Positions 9,291 through 18,110 are shown, counted from the stretch's first letter. The stretch: DNA of 64,000 bases from Rhizobium sp. L51/94 (GCF_019355555.1 NZ_CP072143.1:124001-188000); one strand, 5' to 3'. Notes: generated from the letters alone by a model not told the origin. Made by a program: numbers and translations.

Positions 9291-9707
9291 ATGGCGTTCG
9301 TTCTCGATGCCTCCATGGCGGCCGCCTGGTTGCTGCCGGAGGAGTATTCTGACGCAGCCGAGACAGTGATCGCCACGATCGAGGCCCCCTGCCCTGTCCC
9401 GTCGCTGTTCTTCTTCGAGATCCGCAACATTCTTGCCATGTCTGAACGCCGTGGTCGCATCGTCGTCGGCGGTGCTCTGGTCAACATGGAGCGCGTTCGC
9501 CGTTTGCCGCTTGATGATGCAGGCATTGGCGGAGATGGTTATGTACTGCTTCTGGCGGCCAACCATAATCTGAGCGCCTATGACGCTGCCTATCTGGCGC
9601 TTGCCCTCAACCGCAGCATTTCGCTTGCCACGCTTGATCGCAAGCTCGCCGCTGCCGCTCGCAAGGAGGGCGTCAAGGTTCTTGGGCCTTTCGCCCATGG
9701 CGACTAA
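9291..9707 (+). CDS. vapC: VapC-type PIN-domain toxin ribonuclease
   Basis: The 138-residue PIN-domain protein has the expected acidic residues in FVLDASMAAAWLLPEE, FFFEIRNIL, AYDAAYLALAL and ATLDRKL. It is a Mg-dependent ribonuclease toxin neutralised by the antitoxin encoded immediately upstream. The ATG at 9291 is chosen because the upstream frame from 9249 runs inside the antitoxin gene. Its last codons overlap the start region of the following recombinase. Confidence 0.88.
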   Translation: MAFVLDASMAAAWLLPEEYSDAAETVIATIEAPCPVPSLFFFEIRNILAMSERRGRIVVGGALVNMERVRRLPLDDAGIGGDGYVLLLAANHNLSAYDAAYLALALNRSISLATLDRKLAAAARKEGVKVLGPFAHGD

Positions 9708-9803
9708 TCGGCCAACCGGTGACGCAGTTGAACGTCGAGCCGATGAGCTCGACACGATAGCTGCGTCATTCCGCTCGATCGCCGCGATGAACTCGCCGAA
9801 CTG

Positions 9804-10847
9804 TTGACTGACCAGGATGTCGAAACGCTCCGGCATTTGGTCAACGAGGGCATGGGCGAAAACACCCTTCGGGCTCTGATGTCTGATCTGGCTTATCTTC
9901 AGGCTTGGTGCTTGGCGGCGACAGGAAGATCTCTACCATGGCCTGCACCCGAAGCCCTTCTCCTGAAATTCGTCGCCCATCATCTCTGGCAGCCGGAACA
10001 GCGCACCATCGATCCTCATCACGGCATGCCAGCTGAGGTCGAGCAGAGCCTGCGCGAGCAACGCTTCCTTCGATCGTCCGGGCCGCATGCGCCCGATACC
10101 GTGCGCCCGCGGCTTGCCAGCTGGTCGACCCTGACGAAATGGCGCGGGCTTACCGGCGTCTTCTCCTCCCCTTCCCTGAAATCCGCGATACGCCTTGCCG
10201 TCCGTGCGACGCCGCAGCCAAGGAAACGCAAGAGCGCCAAGGCAGTTACTGGCGATGTTCTTGCAAAACTGCTCGCGACCTGCAGTACTGATAGCCTTCG
10301 TGACATCCGCGACCGGGCAATTTTGATGGTGGCTTTTGCCTCGGGCGGACGGCGTCGCAGCGAGATTGCTGGCTTGCGAAGGGAGCAGCTCACGGTCGAG
10401 CCGCCGATCACAGTCGAAACCGGCCCTCTCCTCCCCTCTGTTGCCATCCATCTGGGTCGCACCAAGACATCCGGCTCCGAGCACCATGAGGTCGTCTACC
10501 TGACTGGTCGGCCGGTGGATGCGTTGAACGTATGGATGGCGGCGGCGAAAATCGAAAGCGGGCGCATTTTCCGGAAGGTCGATCGTTGGGGCAATGTTTC
10601 GAAACGGGCGCTGGAGCCGAGTGCGGTCAACCAGATCGTCAAGCAGCGGGCGGCGATGGCGGGGCTGGAGCCTGGGGAGTTTTCGGCGCACGGGTTGCGG
10701 TCAGGTTATCTCACGGAGGCCGCCAATCGTGGCGTCCCCCTGCCCGAAGCCATGGAGCAGTCCCGACACAGATCGGTCCAGCAGGCGTCCAGCTCCTATA
10801 ATCATGCAACAAGGCGAACAGGACGGGCTGCCCGCCTTCTGCCGTAA
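9804..10847 (+). CDS. Tyrosine-type site-specific recombinase (N-terminus frameshifted)
   Basis: The 347-residue frame holds a complete catalytic domain: first Arg in GGRRRSEIAGL, then HGLRSGYLTEAA, SRHRS and the nucleophile in SSYNHATRRTG. The preceding SAM-like core-binding domain is also present. The natural gene seems to start at 9697 (ATGGCGACTAAT), where ERRADELDTIAAS can be read, but a one-base loss near 9770 puts this out of frame with the rest (DRRDELAELLTDQ). Translation may begin at a TTG (9804) or be lost. A fragment of the same N-terminus occurs at 50694-50796, on the far side of the siderophore locus. Confidence 0.8.
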   Translation: MTDQDVETLRHLVNEGMGENTLRALMSDLAYLQAWCLAATGRSLPWPAPEALLLKFVAHHLWQPEQRTIDPHHGMPAEVEQSLREQRFLRSSGPHAPDTVRPRLASWSTLTKWRGLTGVFSSPSLKSAIRLAVRATPQPRKRKSAKAVTGDVLAKLLATCSTDSLRDIRDRAILMVAFASGGRRRSEIAGLRREQLTVEPPITVETGPLLPSVAIHLGRTKTSGSEHHEVVYLTGRPVDALNVWMAAAKIESGRIFRKVDRWGNVSKRALEPSAVNQIVKQRAAMAGLEPGEFSAHGLRSGYLTEAANRGVPLPEAMEQSRHRSVQQASSSYNHATRRTGRAARLLP

Positions 10848-10995
10848 CCGATTATTCCATAGGGAGACGCGACCGCACCGATGTAATGCTGCCAAAACAG
10901 CTTCTAGGCCGAGACATGCAAAGGATCGCGCGTACGCACAACTTAACGCGCCAGCCGAACCTATTGAACTAATGTCAACATTTGGTAACTCAGGA

Positions 10996-11565
10996 TTACT
11001 GGGCAGCCCTATAAAACATTGCCCGTCCGGTCGGGATCAACTGCAGAAGGTAATCAAAGTCGCTGACGTTGGCTGTGAGGACGGTAAAGCCCATCTTCTG
11101 TGCCTGCAAAAAAAGAACACAGTCGTGAAGCGCCCGCAGGCGCGCATCTTTTTCATAGCCCTGAAGGCGGCACAGCATGCCGGAAAGAAGTGCTGCCCGT
11201 CCCAGCACGTCAGGATCAGGCGCGAAAACTCGGTGCGGCTTCATGTCCATGATGGTCACTCCGATCTGCCGCACCGCTCCTTTGGTCCCTGGATGTTTGG
11301 GATCCAGGACGCCAACAGTGTGCATCAACTCCTGAATAGCCACGGTCGAATGATTGCTCACCCTGATATCCAGCAGATCGGCTACGACATCGGGCGCACG
11401 TCCCTGCAAGCCGTCGATATAGACACACGTATCGAGAAGAAGATCCTGGCCGCTGTCCGCCCGATCGTTGAGGAACGGGAGTTCATCGTCCCGACGTCGA
11501 GCAAGAGTTCGACAGGGGTCGAAGCGAGCCCAGCGGACCGCAGCGTCGAAATCAAAGTCAGACAA
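10996..11565 (-). CDS. PIN-domain (VapC-like) toxin
   Basis: The 189-residue protein has PIN-domain acidic positions in LLLDTCVYID, STVAIQELMHTVG, LHDCVLFLQA and LTANVSDFDYLL, preceded by an unusual N-terminal extension of about 40 residues. The next gene upstream on the same strand ends just before its start, so they form an operon. The expected activity is ribonuclease toxin of a type II toxin-antitoxin system. It is larger than most VapC proteins but complete. Confidence 0.75.
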   Translation of the reverse strand: MSDFDFDAAVRWARFDPCRTLARRRDDELPFLNDRADSGQDLLLDTCVYIDGLQGRAPDVVADLLDIRVSNHSTVAIQELMHTVGVLDPKHPGTKGAVRQIGVTIMDMKPHRVFAPDPDVLGRAALLSGMLCRLQGYEKDARLRALHDCVLFLQAQKMGFTVLTANVSDFDYLLQLIPTGRAMFYRAAQ

Positions 11566-11566
11566 T

Positions 11567-11929
11567 TTAGAAACCCAGCTTCAGATCGGGGTCTACCGTG
11601 CCTTGCGTCTTCCGGAACGTGGCTCCGAAATTGTCGTCCAAGGCAACATTCGCCAATGCGAATTCGATCAGATCCGTGTCGGTTTCAATACCCGTATGTT
11701 TTTTCGCCTGTTCTATAAGAGCAGGACTGATACGGCCGCCTATCCGCTTGCTCTTTTCACCCAGCAAGCCGGAGTGCTCAGCGGCTCTCATCACGGCTTC
11801 GAACCGGGCCTTGCTGACTGTTACAAATTGCTCAGCCTTCGCGGATCGGGCAGCCGTCGACAGAACCGCATCCGCCGGCAATGATGTGATGTTTTTTTCG
11901 CGGCTCTGTTTTGTCATCGACGTCTCCAT
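11567..11929 (-). CDS. Putative antitoxin partner of the PIN-domain toxin
   Basis: The 120-residue basic protein has a C-terminal part (RISPALIEQAKKHTGIETDTDLIEFALANVAL) that resembles a ribbon-helix-helix DNA-binding motif, as in many antitoxins. It lies immediately upstream of, and in the same direction as, the PIN-domain toxin. The ATG at 11917 (MTKQSREK) is an alternative start. The antitoxin role is inferred mainly from position. Confidence 0.65.
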   Translation of the reverse strand: METSMTKQSREKNITSLPADAVLSTAARSAKAEQFVTVSKARFEAVMRAAEHSGLLGEKSKRIGGRISPALIEQAKKHTGIETDTDLIEFALANVALDDNFGATFRKTQGTVDPDLKLGF

Positions 11930-12102
11930 AAAGGATAGATGTTAGACGTTATCACATTTTGTCTGACAATACTCGATTTGTATCTGGTGTTCAAGGCTGC
12001 AGAACCTCGCCGCCAACCACGGCGTCGGCTTGACATCGCGGGAAGAGCCTGCAGCCTCGATTTCAACGGAAGCCCCGCAGGTCGTGCGCGACCAGATGCT
12101 CC

Positions 12103-12564
12103 GTGATATCCCGCGTCACGCGCTGCGTCTCGGCGCCCGAACCGAACTCATCATTCTGTTTGGCAAGCTTCCGTTCGATCCAGCTCATAACTGCAGGTGG
12201 TGGAATGGAGCCAGGAGAGAGCATTTCTGAAGCCGCACTTCGCGAAATCAAGGAGGAGACTGGCCTCACAGATATTCGACTCGGCCCTGTCGTTTGGTAT
12301 GGAGAAGACAGTCACCGGAGTGGTAATTGGGGCGTAACATTCAAGGAGCATTTCATCTTCGTCCATTCAATGAGCGAGGATATTCAGAATGATGGATGGA
12401 CCGAGCATGAGCGCGGCCAAATCCTAGAGGTGCGCTGGTGGTATATCCAAGACATCGGCGATTGTAGTGACCCCAAATCAGCAGGCTCCAGCCGTTCAGC
12501 TTCGCAACGCGGCTCGGGTCGAGCCTCGAGCCCATCGACAAATAGCTTGCCAGATGTCCTTTAA
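12103..12564 (+). CDS. Nudix hydrolase, probably damaged at both ends
   Basis: A full Nudix box is visible: GGMEPGESISEAALREIKEETGL, split as GGMEPGE, seven residues, then REIKEETGL, followed by WYGEDSHRSG and FKEHFIF. The family hydrolyses nucleoside diphosphates linked to another moiety using Mg. The N-terminal part before the box and the tail after EVRWWYIQDI do not look like a normal Nudix fold (the tail is Ser/Arg-rich low-complexity), so frameshifts at both ends are likely. Confidence 0.55.
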   Translation: MISRVTRCVSAPEPNSSFCLASFRSIQLITAGGGMEPGESISEAALREIKEETGLTDIRLGPVVWYGEDSHRSGNWGVTFKEHFIFVHSMSEDIQNDGWTEHERGQILEVRWWYIQDIGDCSDPKSAGSSRSASQRGSGRASSPSTNSLPDVL

Positions 12565-12605
12565 GGAAATCGTCAGATACGCGCGTAGGGCTATCGGCTT
12601 AAAGC

Positions 12606-12884
12606 TTACTGAACAACTCGCCAGCCGCCGTAGTCCGGTCCTTGGGGGTTTCGATCCAAAAAATCGGCGCCCGCGCTTTCCAATTCCTCCTGCGACCCAT
12701 ACCCCCAGAGGACGCCAATCCCGAGGATTCCGTTCGCATGTGCACCGGCGATGTCGTACCGCCGATCCCCAACCATGACGCAACGTTCCCGGTCGAGATT
12801 GTTTTCCCGCATGATGTGGCCCATCAGTTCCGGCTTGTGATCGATGTTTCCGGCCGGTGTCGATCCGGAAATTCCGGCAAACAT
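12606..12884 (-). pseudogene. HAD-family phosphatase C-terminal fragment
   Basis: The frame gives the C-terminal half of a phosphoglycolate-phosphatase-like HAD hydrolase: CVMVGDRRYDIAGAHANG (motif IV aspartates) and GVLWGYGSQEELESAGAD. The nucleophile motif DxDxT and cap domain are missing, because the upstream sequence is a truncated RES-domain gene on the same strand. The last residues also diverge. This is a junction fragment, not a functional enzyme. Confidence 0.6.
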
Positions 12885-12902
12885 TCCGTCGAGCTTCTTA
12901 CT

Positions 12903-13193
12903 CTAAAGGATACTGCAAGCGACTGGATCGAATCCATCGGACAAATCGACCACCCGATCGAGCAAGACACTATAGGCGGCAAGTGTCGCCGGAGGTGTGA
13001 TCGACGCTCCCTGACGATACTCCTCGAGGGCCGTTTGCGGGGCTCGGGAGAGATAGAGAGCTTCTATTCCAGGACGATTGAAGCGTCCGCCATCGGTCGC
13101 AGCGCCGGCTCCACTAGTTGGAAGATGGGACCACCGTGGCGTGAGAAACCGGTGAAAGACCTCGCCGGGTGGGCCAAGACTCGCGAGTTTCAA
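12903..13193 (-). pseudogene. RES-domain toxin, C-terminally truncated
   Basis: The 96-residue frame has the start of a RES-domain toxin (FHRFLTPRWS, GGRFNRPGIEALYLSRAP, ALEEYRQG). RES toxins of about 150-230 residues degrade NAD+; here the second half is lost where the HAD fragment begins. Its start overlaps the end of the upstream Xre/MbcA antitoxin gene by four bases, the usual arrangement of this toxin-antitoxin pair. Confidence 0.65.
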
Positions 13194-13561
13194 CCGCGAG
13201 CGCCATTTGCGAGATCCCGGATGTACGCCAGAACAGCCTCGACATGCCCCTCTGCAACAAGTTCGGCCGCCGTCTTATGATCGTAATCCCAAATGGGCTC
13301 GTTCCGATACCAGTAGACCGCCTTATCGACTGCGCCTGACAGTTCAGCGGCCGCCGAAATCACCTTGATCAGTTCCCGCATGCGGCCTTGCAAACGCTCG
13401 GACGAAGGATTGCGAAGGGTGTTGCGATGAACGCCTGTCAATGCAGCCAGCCCGGTCACCGGGACGCCAAGCGCCTCGGAAAGGCGCTTCGGCGAGATAT
13501 AGGGTGTTCGCGGCTCCTGCAAACTATCGACGAAACCTGAAGCCACACTCGCATGCGCCAT
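13190..13561 (-). CDS. Xre/MbcA/ParS-type antitoxin of RES toxin
   Basis: The 123-residue protein has an HTH-like segment (YISPKRLSEALGVPV, LAALTGVHRNTLRN) and the C-terminal toxin-binding part typical of these antitoxins (AVYWYRNEPIWDYDHKTAAEL, GHVEAVLAYIRDL). The start at 13561 (MAHASVASG) is chosen over 13687 because it follows a strong AGGAAGGGA site. It forms an operon with the truncated RES toxin gene, leaving an orphan antitoxin. Confidence 0.72.
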   Translation of the reverse strand: MAHASVASGFVDSLQEPRTPYISPKRLSEALGVPVTGLAALTGVHRNTLRNPSSERLQGRMRELIKVISAAAELSGAVDKAVYWYRNEPIWDYDHKTAAELVAEGHVEAVLAYIRDLANGARG

Positions 13562-13722
13562 ATCCGTCCCTTCCTCAACTTCTATGCACAATATATGCAC
13601 ATTTTTGCGCATATCAAGGCGTATTTGATAGGCAGCAAAAGTAGCAAACAAAAGAGTAGAACGGTTTTGCCAAAGCAGTGACGTCACGGCATTATTCCCG
13701 TATTGTCGGCATAGGTCGGCTT

Positions 13723-14477
13723 CTAGGAGTCTATGCGACCACCCTTGTTTCGGCCCAGAGACTTTGCCTGATAGAGATTTTCATCAGCGGCCTTGGGGGA
13801 GGCCGGTGGATCGAAGCCAGTCCAGCAATGACAAGCGCCAATGCTCGCCGAGATCTTTAATTGTGAGCCGGAGTGTGTTTGCAAAACAATACTGGGGATT
13901 TCCTCCCTCACCTCCTCGCAACGAGCAATCATTTCATCGAACGTTAAATTGCTTTGAAACAGACCAAATTCTTCACCGCCGAGACGGCCCGCGAAATCTG
14001 ACTGGCTCTCGTAGCGGGCCAGGATGCGGCCAGTGCAGCGAAGAGCTTCATCTCCGGTTGCATGGCCATACCGGTCATTGATCGATTGAAATAATCGAGG
14101 TCCAGAAACATCAGGCCCCCAGGCACACCATGTTGACTGATCGTCTCCAGATCTTCCATTAAGGCTGCTCGAGTGAGCACGCCCGTTAGACCATCTCTGC
14201 GCGACTGAACGCGAAGGGTATCATAAGCATCGGCAAGCTTTTTCAAAGCCTGCGCCGTTTCAGCCTCTGCGCGTCGAACTCTTTCCGACTGACACAAGTG
14301 CAGCGCCGACGCCGGGATCGATATAGCCAGCGGGCAAAAGATGGTCATGAACAGGCCTGCGCCCGCAACTCGCCCGTCCAGCAACGGCACGATGCTGGAC
14401 GAGAGAGCCAGTGTGGCCGATACCGAAAACAGCCCGGTTAAAATCGATTTCTCCACAATACGACGCATCAATATCAC
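13723..14477 (-). pseudogene. GGDEF diguanylate cyclase with a frameshift
   Basis: The 5' frame (from 14477) encodes two hydrophobic segments, a short coiled linker, and the beginning of a GGDEF domain (SRRDGLTGVLTRAAL, MFLDLDYF). Near 14087 the frame must change, after which SINDRYGHATGDEAL, the active site GRLGGEEFGLF and the final ISASIGACH...LYQAKSLGRN can be read. The cyclase active site is therefore intact in sequence but split by a single indel. If real, c-di-GMP synthesis by this protein is lost. Confidence 0.7.
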
Positions 14478-15025
14478 CCTGGCAGATATGGTTTGCTATC
14501 CGCTTCATGAATTTAAAATGGTTTGAAATCTTGGGTAAAAGTTGAGTCTTGTGTCTCGTTCGCCGAAGTGCGCCGGGATGGTTGTCGTACGCTGGCGGCA
14601 TCTTAAGCCGACCGCTCCCTTGCGTCCTAAAGGGCTGCAATCCGATTGATGTTGAGTTGACCAGCCTAGGAAATCCCCGCGGCTTCAGGGCTCAATATTC
14701 CCGGCATCGAAAGCTTCAAGCCGATGGTAGCGAATTGTTTGCGCGGCACGGCCGCTGAATGAAACTGAAAAGCAGGTACGGTTGGCAGCGCGGGAAGATC
14801 TGTGGTGTGGACCGCGTTCCTAGCAGAGGATGGCTTCGAGGCTAGTTGGTCGACCGAAACTGTCCACGAGATCACAGCCGAGGTCGGGATATGTCATCAC
14901 AAATCGCGGAAATATGGTGTTGAAACGCCGATTTCGAAATTTTACCGACCATCAAACGCGAAAAAGCTCTTGGGTCTCCTACCTCTGATGTCGGCAGCAA
15001 ACAACTGGTTGCCGGCAGCGTTCAG
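14478..15025. other. Non-coding stretch, no feature recognised
   Basis: About 550 bases between the broken GGDEF gene and the DUF982 gene. Short frames exist on both strands but none has family-like composition or a convincing start site, and I see no strong repeat. Confidence 0.5.
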
Positions 15026-15319
15026 TCAGGGTCCGATATTTTGAGGTCTGTCGCTGTCAGGCATCAACGGGACCTCTTCGAAGTTTGCGAGGATGCCCGC
15101 TTTCATCAGAAATCGTCTGACATTCTCACGGATTGCATGGACAGGAAATACACCTTTCTCGGCCATCCGGCATGCTTTCATGAGGACCTGATAGGTGTCA
15201 CCCTGCTGTTCCTCGGGCCATTCGTTGAGAAAATCGAGGACGCTCTCAAGACTGGCAAGCTCCTGAATATGGAGCGCTTTTTTCACAAATAGAGGTTTGT
15301 CAAAAAAAGTGTTCGCCAC
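15026..15319 (-). CDS. DUF982 domain protein
   Basis: The 97-residue protein matches the DUF982 pattern common in rhizobia: FDKPLFVKK at the start, LASLESVLDFLNEWPE, then a helix with ACRMAEKG, and the ENVRRFLMKAGI end. These small proteins occur in many copies per rhizobial genome, often on plasmids, and have no known function. It stands alone. Confidence 0.7.
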   Translation of the reverse strand: MANTFFDKPLFVKKALHIQELASLESVLDFLNEWPEEQQGDTYQVLMKACRMAEKGVFPVHAIRENVRRFLMKAGILANFEEVPLMPDSDRPQNIGP

Positions 15320-15737
15320 AGCGGCCCCCTCTACTTAGCCGTTGGTTTAACTGGGAACAACTTCGTTGTTTTCAACAGCTCGGGTTCGAAAAAGGAACTC
15401 TTGCGATCGGTACGTCAAGTTGATCGCGGAAAAAAAACAGAGCGCCGCCCCGGTTTTAGCGAATTTGCACTGCAGCGCGAACGAACCTTGCGCGCTGGTT
15501 TGATACGTAGGCCATGGTCCTCGTCTCAACGAAATCCTGTCGCCTCTAGCAGGTCACGGAAATATCGCCGATTTTTCCGCCGCTGCCCGCTAGAGGGCTC
15601 GAAGGAGAGCGGTGGAGATGGGCCGCTTTGAATGCGCTGCAGCCGTGCCGGAGGCCAGCAAGCATGCGATCAGCAATAAAATAATGCGCTTCATTTGAAC
15701 GGTCGTGAGGTCGGCAATAAGCCGGCCTCGCTTCACC
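15320..15737. other. Non-coding stretch, no feature recognised
   Basis: About 420 bases between the DUF982 gene and cbtA. No frame here has recognisable family features. It is downstream of both neighbouring genes' relevant ends except for the DUF982 promoter, which should lie just above 15319. Confidence 0.45.
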
Positions 15738-16481
15738 TTAGCGCAACGCTAGCGCGGCCGGACGGTAATTACCGCTTTCGGCCAACAGCTTTTCAGCAAG
15801 AAAGCCGAAAGCAAGAGATAGCACTGTCCAGATGATCGCCTGAAGGCCGATCGTTGCGATCCGGAAATTGTAAAGCGTCATCGCTGAGAAGTTTTCGGGA
15901 ATTTCGTTGATCGATGGCATCAGCGCCTGCGCGATCGCGAGGAAGGCGACGTAACACAAGCCCGCAAGAATCGCGCCGTTCCATGTACCGAAGCGAACGC
16001 GCAGGTTTCTCGCCAACGCGAACGCGGCCGCCATGCTGCAGAGAGAAATGACGAGCATCACGAAAAATAGCCCGGTGCGGATGCCAATTGTGTCTGGACT
16101 TCCGACGGCTGGGGGATTTGGCGCATACTTAAGGTCAGGAACGACCACCATGGCCACGAACGCGGCAAGACCGATAACCGCAGAAAGGGCGCGGGGACTG
16201 AGCTTGCTTCTACGCCCATATATGAAAGCGAAAACCAGCGAGAAAATTCCTCCGATGGCGACACTGTAGGTCATAACGCCGGTAAACAAGCCAATTCCCG
16301 CCTGTGTTTCACGGCTGACCAGTTCCGGTTCGGCAGGTGCGTTTGTCGCCGCTGCCATTTGCTCTTCGAAAGCGATCGCCCTGGCGACCGGGGGCTCCCC
16401 AAAAACGCGGGCAAAGCCAAAGGCGAGCAAACCCGCTAGGACACCTGCGATCAGGCCTCTTGCCAAAAGTCTTCCCATCAT
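15738..16481 (-). CDS. cbtA: CbtA, cobalt transporter subunit
   Basis: The 247-residue membrane protein has about five to six hydrophobic segments: GLIAGVLAGLLAFGFA at the N-terminus, GLFTGVMTYSVAIGGIFSLVFAF, ALSAVIGLAAFVAMVV, GLFFVMLVISLCSMAAAFAL, and two more near the C-terminus. The VVPDLKYAPNPPAVG loop is a CbtA hallmark. With CbtB it is predicted to import cobalt for cobalamin synthesis. It follows cbtB by 12 bases in the same direction, and the pair lies under the cobalamin riboswitch. Confidence 0.88.
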   Translation of the reverse strand: MMGRLLARGLIAGVLAGLLAFGFARVFGEPPVARAIAFEEQMAAATNAPAEPELVSRETQAGIGLFTGVMTYSVAIGGIFSLVFAFIYGRRSKLSPRALSAVIGLAAFVAMVVVPDLKYAPNPPAVGSPDTIGIRTGLFFVMLVISLCSMAAAFALARNLRVRFGTWNGAILAGLCYVAFLAIAQALMPSINEIPENFSAMTLYNFRIATIGLQAIIWTVLSLAFGFLAEKLLAESGNYRPAALALR

Positions 16482-16493
16482 AGACGTGTTCCT

Positions 16494-16703
16494 TCAGTGG
16501 CAGGGAAATCCGAGCAGGTGACGAGCGTCATGAACGAATTCATGTACCTCCATGCCGGGGACGATTTGCATTGCACCCTCTTCCGTGCTGATGAAATACA
16601 GAGCGATCATAGCCAAAAGGCCCGCGAAAATCGCCCAAGGAACAATTTGCCCGACCGGGATCGGTTCAACAATGGTGCCTGTAGTGTAAGTGGCAGTGGT
16701 CAT
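16494..16703 (-). CDS. cbtB: CbtB, small cobalt transporter subunit
   Basis: The 69-residue protein has one transmembrane segment (VPWAIFAGLLAMIALYFI) and ends in the CbtB metal-binding histidine motif HEFVHDARHLLGFPCH. It pairs with CbtA, which follows 12 bases downstream. AGGAGG stands just before the ATG at 16703. Expression should be shut off by adenosylcobalamin through the upstream riboswitch. Confidence 0.9.
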   Translation of the reverse strand: MTTATYTTGTIVEPIPVGQIVPWAIFAGLLAMIALYFISTEEGAMQIVPGMEVHEFVHDARHLLGFPCH

Positions 16704-16729
16704 TCGGTCCTCCTGAATGGCGCGTTCTG

Positions 16730-16862
16730 ATATGGACTGTCGGTTGTCGGGGTCTGGCTTTCGACCATGGTTTGTCGATTACAGTGGCGCGACCGCTCCA
16801 GAGTTTCACTGGCTTCCCGAATACTGGCCACTTTTTTATAACAGGCGTCAGGTGACGCGGCA
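16730..16862 (-). promoter_or_regulatory. Cobalamin riboswitch upstream of cbtBA
   Basis: On the minus strand the leader contains the conserved cobalamin element in order: CGGGAAGCCAGTGAAACTC, then GGAGCGGTCGCGCC followed by the B12-box-like GCCACTGTAA, then GAAAGCCAGACCC. These are the core segments of the B12-sensing aptamer. Genes below it are cbtB and cbtA, a usual target. The limits are approximate; the 5' stem (around 16850) and any expression-platform hairpin overlapping the cbtB ribosome site were not modelled. Confidence 0.85.
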
Positions 16863-16907
16863 ACGTGCAGTATGTCGAGCAACTTGGTGCTCATGCAGGG
16901 GGATAGG

Positions 16908-17495
16908 ATGAAGACATCAAGAGCCACTCGAATTTCGCTGATATGCGCCGGCAGGAGTGCGGGGGTTCACACATCGACATTTGGCAATCTGGGTCTGCTC
17001 CCGGGAGAGGAGGTCCGAATCCAACAAGTGTTCGCCTCTATCTGCAAGATCACGACACCTATTCTATCGGCTCCGGAGGAGAATGCGCTCCAGACGGCAT
17101 CCATGATCACGGAAACCTTTGAGGTCGAAGAAGCTTTGGCGGAGCTTGACCACGGCCGCTGGAAAGGTGCGACGCTCCAGGCGATCGCAGCAGCAGAGCC
17201 AGAGAACTTGCAAGCCTGGCTTACGGACCCCAGCATTGCGCCACATGGCGGCGAAACAATCGTTGCTCTGCTTGAGAGGGCACGCATGTGGCTCGGCGGC
17301 CGGATGGAGCGCGGAGGACGGCATGTGGTCATCGCGAACCAGTCCATGGTGCGCGCCCTGATCCTCGGGATCATCGAGGCCCCCGCACAATCATTTTGGC
17401 GTCTTGAAGTAGCACCGCTGAGTACCACAGAGGTGAGCTCGGACGGGCAGCGCTGGACAATCCGAACCATGGGTGCCGTGGCAGGGAGTGGCTAA
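16908..17495 (+). CDS. Histidine phosphatase family protein linked to cobalt transport
   Basis: The 195-residue protein resembles the histidine phosphatase family members that accompany cbtAB/cobalamin genes: ISLICAGRSAG at the N-terminus where phosphoglycerate mutases have RHG, LDHGRWKGATLQAIAAAEP, DPSIAPHGGETIVALLERARMWL, and VVIANQSMVRALIL. The classical RHG is not conserved (AGR here), so catalysis by the standard phospho-histidine is doubtful. The start at 16908 follows AGGGGGATAGG. It is divergent from cbtB and shares its control region. Confidence 0.65.
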   Translation: MKTSRATRISLICAGRSAGVHTSTFGNLGLLPGEEVRIQQVFASICKITTPILSAPEENALQTASMITETFEVEEALAELDHGRWKGATLQAIAAAEPENLQAWLTDPSIAPHGGETIVALLERARMWLGGRMERGGRHVVIANQSMVRALILGIIEAPAQSFWRLEVAPLSTTEVSSDGQRWTIRTMGAVAGSG

Positions 17496-17550
17496 TCGGA
17501 CGGACGGTCCCAGCAAGCGGATTCAGATGGGGTGGTTGCCCGCATGGACA

Positions 17551-17766
17551 TTACGCACGTGCCTAATTCATTGGGCGGGTCTTCACTGGAACGCCGCCTA
17601 TCTCGGCCGTGCCAGCGCCCATCTGCGCCAGCTTGGCCGAAATATTGACAATGAGTTGCTCAAGCAGGTCTCGCCGCGGAGTTGGGAGCATATAAACTTG
17701 TTCGGCGTCAATTCCTGGGACATCGAGCAGCGGTTGGGCGAAGGATTCAAGCCGTTGCGGCTTCCG
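17551..17766 (+). mobile_element. Tn3-family transposase C-terminal fragment
   Basis: The frame reads WNAAYLGRASAHLRQLGR, DELL-like NELLKQVSPRSWEHINLFG and GFKPLR, the typical C-terminal end of Tn3-family transposases (usual pattern WNTIYL...RA, SPLGWEHINLTGDY, FRPLR). Only about 70 residues are left. It is a relic of a Tn3-type transposon that lies 0.7 kb before the siderophore genes. Confidence 0.65.
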
Positions 17767-17945
17767 CAAGGATGCTCCGGGCCGCATGACGTTCATCGTA
17801 TGTTCGACCGCAGCGCGGGAATATAAACTGATCGTGTTCCGTCCCATAGGGGGTAATGCGTTCGCGAAAGCCAATAGATGTCATGGCGGTCTACTTTTTC
17901 CCGCAGAGCCTAAAAAAATCAGGCATTTCCGAAGCTATCCCTTCA

Positions 17946-18110
17946 TCACAGGCTCTTGACCGATCCGTTGTGGCGCTCGCTTCGCAGGACAATCGACGTT
18001 GTGGCCGAACCGTAATGGGCAACGGCATCGACGATGCGCTCCAGGTCGGCTGGCGCAGGCACGATCACCTTGAGATGGAAACAGTCTTCTCCTGTCAGAA
18101 TGCTGTCTGT
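17946..18110 (-). pseudogene. Lrp/AsnC-family regulator C-terminal fragment
   Basis: On the minus strand the frame TGEDCFHLKVIVPAP, LERIVDAVAHYGSATTSIVL, then a stop, is the end of the RAM/AsnC effector-binding domain. The HTH half is absent. It is a truncated regulator immediately upstream of the siderophore promoter and probably marks an insertion boundary. Confidence 0.55.
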
